64,000 nt of DNA. It comes from Amyloporia xantha (lineage: Eukaryota > Basidiomycota > Agaricomycetes > Polyporales > Adustoporiaceae). How positions within the stretch are numbered: position 1 is the first letter of the stretch; every line of letters begins with the position of its first letter. Below, in pieces: positions 59,337-64,000 of the stretch. The DNA is taken from contig JAYKKR010000053.1 in the NCBI GenBank assembly GCA_036971615.1, positions 1 through 64,000 of the forward strand, read 5' to 3'. The position numbers and the translations under genes were made by a program. The notes below the pieces were generated by a model that saw only the letters and a list, made by a program, of their open reading frames with translations, was not told the origin of the DNA and did no database searches.

Positions 59337-62300
59337 TCGGATGCAGGGGCCATCGCCTGAAAAGGCCGAAGTGTGGCATGCTCATGTAAAGCGGTGTCCT
59401 CCCCACCTCGGAAAAAAACAATGGAGAGATAATCGGTCGAATTAGTAAGAGACATTGTTTGAAAAAATGTTCAGATTTTGATCAAATTTATTACAAAAAA
59501 TATACAATACTTGCGATTGTAATGCTGATGGTGCGCCGACAGTCCTGCCAGTAGAAATCCCTCGCAGCAGAAGTTCTGACGCAGATGTATCCCGGTAACG
59601 ATATTGAAGAAAGTAATCATAGCATCTGGCAAAACTCATCAATACGATTGAGATGCGTTTCTGAGAGGCTAGTACAAGTAGACTCTGCTGCCAGAACGGA
59701 GAAGTCGAGAGAAAGGCTATCTCAGATCTAAGATGGCGGATCTCCGCTCGTGAGCGGAAGAAGACTTAGATGCCGAGCGCCGATGGCCACGTCTGGTCCT
59801 CCCTTTCGTCTCTACACACCTTGTTCACTACACCGCCGAACCTAGAAAAGCTTGTTTCCCTATCTCTATCTAATCAATGCCCGATATTGGGTGACAATGA
59901 CTGTAGGAATGTTCTGACGATGTCGGCGCGACGTTGAGAGATTCGAGCTTAGAGAAACACAACAGTGCATTATTTGGAAGACACTTGGCGTCTATGTCTA
60001 GCCAATGTCATGCACGAAGCTTGGTCAGTGCATTGGACCGCGAAATCATCGACCTTTCTCCCTGAGCTTTTGCTGACGTTGTGCCTCAACCTTAGAGAGT
60101 TCATACGGCAATGCTCAGCCTTGCTTCTGAATTGAGACTGGAAAACATCTCTACCTAATATTAGTCTCAGCTTGCGAGCATTATTGCCGTGATATCGCCC
60201 AACGACCGGTACCGTGGCCATTTTGGCCGCACCGGAGTATTTAATTGACGGTCCTCAGTGTGGCAACACCACCGATACTTTATCCTCTGCCCACATCTGT
60301 TATTGCGGCTCGCCATGCTCCCACTATCGTCTGGGAAGCTCCCACGCTCTTCATCAACATCTGCATACTTCCAGTCGGACCATGCCTGATCCCACCATTT
60401 CGCTAGCGAAGTCTCTGACTCTGGGACTATTAGGTCGTTGCAGGATGGATTGCATGTGAGTACTTTGCGACGGGCCTACAGGAGGTCGACGCTCCAATCC
60501 TATCACATTTGATCAGGTGAAAGGTGTTGAACGCTGTCTGAGATCTGAGTCTGAGTCTGAGTCCGACCTCACAGGTATGTGGCCACATTTCACGATGCCG
60601 CCTAAGTTTAAAGCTTACTCATATTCAGCGGATCAACTTCCTGTTCCTCGTTCAGCTGAGTCACTGCCTCTGGATTTGCATTGTAAGTCTTCTTAGTACT
60701 TACCATATCTGACACATGTTCTTCCGCAGTGGCTCGGAGGATTCATGGTGATGGAAAGGCAAGCCAGTTAAGTTACAGCTTCCCTTTCTTCATTTTTATC
60801 ATTAAAACCTATTCATACAGGTACCCTTGGGATTGAATTGGTATGGAGAAATTAATGTATATCTGAATGAAGGTAAACTCATAATTCGCTCTTCTGTATT
60901 ACAGTATTAGAGGCCGTGTACCATTATGAAATATTTATCCCACTACCACGGCCTCATTGAAGTAGTCTGAATCCATTGACACGATGTAGACATTCATTGC
61001 CTAGTGCGAGCAAATATAAAGCAATGTTCAATAACTAGAACAGTATTGAAATATCATGGAATTGCCCATTGTATCGGGCATGAGCTAGCCTTACACAGGC
61101 AATGTGTCCATCGTTATAAAAATGTGACTGCAAAACCTTGATATGACATTCCGCTGAATGTCTCCGTAGTATTAGGATGAAATGGTTTGCACAGCTTATC
61201 CGTGAGCTTTGTCCAAGGTCACTGTAAAACATTAATTCAAGCTTCAGGTCAATAATTGATTTATTAATTTGCGTCACAGTGGTCAATACAAGGTCGATGC
61301 GTGAATTTGCCGACATGCACGGGCAGACCGTCACGAGACGCTGCCAACAACGTCGACAAAATGTTTTAAAATCTCGGTGGTGTAGTGGATAAACCGTTGA
61401 GATACCTTGTTTTTTTTCACTTTTGCGTCCGCTTAGAGAGATATCTCTCTCAGGGATGGCCTTGTACCTCGCTCGCTGTCATGGGAACGCGTCTATTCTG
61501 ATTATTGGAAGGCCCCAGCTACTTACTTGGCCACACCTGGCCCCTGCGATCGTGGCTATATAATCCGGAATGCAACGACTAAGCCACCCATCAATCTCCT
61601 CTCTCCCCATTTCCTTTACCTCTAGCAATCACTGCGTTTATGCATTTTTCGTGACCTGGATGCTAGGTAGTCAGTAGGAGGGATCGTGATTCTCGTGTCT
61701 GAGTAGTACAGATAGTCGCCGTATGCTAGAGGCACGATGCTATGTAGTGGACCTTGCCGCGAAAAGAATACCAGACTGTGTAGCCACCCATACGCCAAAG
61801 ATGCGAATGAGAATAGCCGCCGTCCCGTGTCTGAGACGCTACCTATTCTAGCAGCGTCGTGCCGCTATTTCTGTGATTCAAAGTCGTGTCTTAGTCACGA
61901 TGTCTGCGATACAACTTCGCGACACATCTACTTCTGTGGTGAATCAATTATCATGTAGCTGCCAACATAGTGCCCGGACACTACATAGCGGACGTTCAAA
62001 TCTTGTGCCCCTTAAGTTCAATGGCCCACGTCGTCACGGTTGTGGTTTTCACTCCCTCTACATCTTGCCTTAGCGTCTCGAGTCAGTCTGATACACGCTG
62101 GAAAAGACACCTTCAGGCTGTCCAATAAGTCTTGCAGCCTCCCTGCTGATGCCGGGATACTTATAATTCAAGATGTCCCTGCCAGAGACTCAGGACTTCT
62201 CACAGACGAATCTTTGGATGGAGTGCGATGTGTGTCCCCGTGAGCAGAGAAATTCCAGCTGTGGGTCATTGATCTTATTGTCTCTGTTGTGCTGTTCATC

Positions 62301-62366
62301 TTGACCGTAGTCAATAGTGGCGTGCTCAAAACATCATGAAGAGCGCCGTCAGCAAGCTCTATGCGA
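59337..62366. other. Three-kilobase gene-poor stretch
   Basis: 59,706-59,736 holds the upstream segment of copy 9. At 60,220-60,880 there are several short exon-like pieces (for example DQLPVPRSAESLPLDL between plausible CAG and GTAAGT sites) that may be a small intron-rich gene, but I could not build a model. 61,435-61,450 is a perfect 16-base palindrome (AGAGAGATATCTCTCT). Otherwise AT-rich and without domains. Confidence 0.4.
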
Positions 62367-62699
62367 TCATTGGTGCCAAAGACCAGGAGCTGGTGCAGGT
62401 ACGCCGAAATATTCCTCTTTAAGTGTGATCGGAGGCGCTGAATCGCCGCATGTCGATGCAAGGACATTCCCGAGACCCACGACGTGGACTTGTTCCTCCA
62501 GAACCTCACTCGGAAGGCTGCTGCCTTGCGCGACGACCCTACGACGGCTCTCGGAGACACATGAGGCTGCTGACAGCATGGCATTGACACTGCCACGAGG
62601 CCATCCGGTAGGTGCTCGATGCTGTCGACTGTGATCTCGCTCGCTGACGGCCGTAGCTAAGGTGAAGCTCGATGCAGCAATGGGTGGAGATTGCCCCAT
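62367..62699 (-). CDS. Hypothetical protein, TATA-led ORF
   Basis: The minus strand has TATAAA at 62,744-62,749, an ATG at 62,699 and a 110-codon frame (MGQSPPIAASSFTLATAVSE ... VLEEQVHVVGLGNVLAST). It may splice into another frame near 62,420, where RLRSHLKRNISAYLHQLLVF and NDRIELADGALHDV read well. No family recognised. The short TATA-to-ATG distance (about 45 bases) resembles the ORF at 52,621. Confidence 0.35.
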   Translation of the reverse strand: MGQSPPIAASSFTLATAVSERDHSRQHRAPTGWPRGSVNAMLSAASCVSESRRRVVAQGSSLPSEVLEEQVHVVGLGNVLASTCGDSAPPITLKEEYFGVPAPAPGLWHQ

Positions 62700-63142
62700 G
62701 GACCTTCAAGTTTAGGCATGCAGGCAGGCATGTAGGCGCAACGTTTATAGGCCATCAATGTATAGTACTACTACCAGTAGCACGGGCCACCGTTGAATGC
62801 ATTTGATTCTAGTCATTACAAATTAGTGATTACGGAAGGAACCAATATCCCAACAACTCGCTCTGTAGTGACAGAATAGTGGCTAAGGAGTAAATATCGC
62901 GGAGGTGCTACTACTTCTTCTAGTAGAAGCAACATGACAGTCGCTGTGTGGCATAGTGCATGTCGCGGTAGGGCTGCTGTGACGGATCGTGCCCGAGACA
63001 CTATCTAGCAACTAGGTACCGCATCTGATCTCTAGCCGCATGGCGCTGTCCGATGTAGCGGCGACGGCCACGACCTCCACGATATTGGCCAGTGTCCTAC
63101 CTAGTGCCCAGGAAACTAATTTGGCAAAAACGCAGTGCATTA
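62700..63142. other. Divergent intergenic region
   Basis: Lies between the minus-strand ORF ending at 62,367 and the plus-strand gene starting at 63,143, so it should contain both promoters. Only the TATA at 62,744-62,749 was recognised. Confidence 0.4.
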
Positions 63143-63836
63143 ATGGAAAGCGAACTCGACAGTCAGCAAAATCCTTCGAGCGACGCCACCACCTTAGCCC
63201 CGCCGGCCGAGCCTGTGCAGCGGGAATATTCTCCCGAAAGTAAGCCTGTCAGAACTCAGAGCTTTCTATGCGGAGCTTATTGCTGATCCTGCGACAGTCG
63301 ACCATCCACCGAGCGTAGAAGAGTGTGCAAGGCGGGGATGGAATCCTTTCGTTCCATGGTTTATTTGGCCTGAAGGAACGTATCCCGGTTTTGGAGGTCC
63401 CCCCATTATTGATTGGGACCTATACACCTTCTATCACCCTCCTGATCCTGCGGCTGCATCATCCGAACCGCTGGACGAGGTGGAGGCCGAACGGCGAAAC
63501 CGCATGGAGGCCGAATGGCGACGCCGCGTGGAGGCTGAATTGCGAGACCGCGTGGAGACCGAACGGCGATCCCGCATGGAGGCTGCCCTGCCTCCTCCCC
63601 TTGAGGCGGAGAGTCTGCGCGAAGAACAACACCCAGAAGGCGACGCGTTCTTAAGATCCGATGGGCCGGGCAGTCCGTCAGTCACCCATCTGGAGCCACA
63701 TTCTTTCTCTCGGGGTCCTTCGCCTCCTCATCTGATGGGACAAGAGCAACAGGCTGTGTTTCGAACGCGCGACGTAGAGCTAGAGATGACGCCGCGCAAA
63801 GTGGTATTGGGGCCTTTTGAACCATCATCCGATTGA
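63143..63836 (+). CDS. Two-exon coiled-coil protein of unknown function
   Basis: ATG 63,143 (MESELDSQQNPSSDATTLAP). Exon 63143-63239 joins 63298-63836 across a 58-base GTAAGC...GACAG intron with a CTGAT branch-like site, giving 211 residues. After the junction it reads IDHPPSVEECARRGWNPFVP and WFIWPEGTYPGFGGPPIIDW, an aromatic, glycine-rich stretch. A charged repeat follows (EVEAERRNRMEAEWRRRVEA, ELRDRVETERRSRMEA), four or five roughly ten-residue units predicted to form a helix or coiled coil. The tail is Pro/Ser-rich and ends GPFEPSSD. The splice restores a single frame across both conserved-looking parts, which is good evidence for a gene. No family recognised. Confidence 0.55.
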
Positions 63837-64000
63837 AGCAGATCTACACTCTGTCGAAACGCCCCGAACGTACAATAATTCCGCTTCGAAATTTTCACAT
63901 ATGCTCACTCAACTCTAGCAGTAGCGATTAACCAAAGATCTGTATGACCATATTATTTTCCCTTGTTGTCCGTAGCGATGTTCGAAATATGATCTGATTT

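Noticed and set aside
61370..61420. tRNA-like A-box (GGTGTAGTGG) followed by a T8 run
   Set aside because: No B-box (GGTTCGA-type) and no cloverleaf between the A-box and the T-run; at most a tRNA fragment or chance.
61435..61450. Perfect palindrome AGAGAGATATCTCTCT
   Set aside because: Short, low-complexity and without context as an operator, terminator or transposon end.

Overview
This window looks like nuclear DNA of a basidiomycete fungus, most likely an Agaricomycete such as a polypore. Genes are broken by many GT-AG introns of about 50-70 bases. It carries domains typical of mushroom-forming fungi (DUF6535 membrane proteins, a DUF2235 alpha/beta hydrolase), next to conserved eukaryotic genes (small heat-shock protein, Rtt106-type histone chaperone, ferric reductase). 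No rRNA, convincing tRNA, CRISPR array or intact transposase was recognised. All calls were made by reading the sequence; no database search was run.

Layout. 1-34 kb is an old, decayed, tandemly duplicated module. Copy I (about 1-14 kb) and copy II (about 15-27 kb) have the same order: DUF2235 hydrolase (+), thioredoxin-like gene (-), ferric reductase (-), a DUF6534-like membrane protein (-) and DUF6535 protein (-). Copy I is almost wholly pseudogenes. Copy II keeps a nearly intact DUF2235 gene, a readable thioredoxin-like gene without its CxxC active site, and most of a DUF6535 gene. A third partial copy (27.8-33.4 kb) keeps the only complete ferric reductase. 37-41 kb is an ordinary conserved segment: a heat-inducible-looking Hsp20 gene and an Rtt106-like gene. 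43.3-45.9 kb holds a second, apparently intact DUF6535 gene.

From 46 to 59 kb, and at 22, 35 and 36 kb, nine copies of a gene-like cassette recur. Each has a TATA box, an ATG about 90-120 bases downstream opening a reading frame that soon encodes (D)FLIQSS, a divergent intron-bearing body, and in eight of nine copies an almost invariant 19-base end. I do not recognise this family; it is the main candidate for something undescribed. One copy lies between two halves of the copy II DUF6535 gene and may have disrupted it. The right end (59-64 kb) is sparse, with a TATA-led short ORF and a two-exon coiled-coil protein of unknown function.
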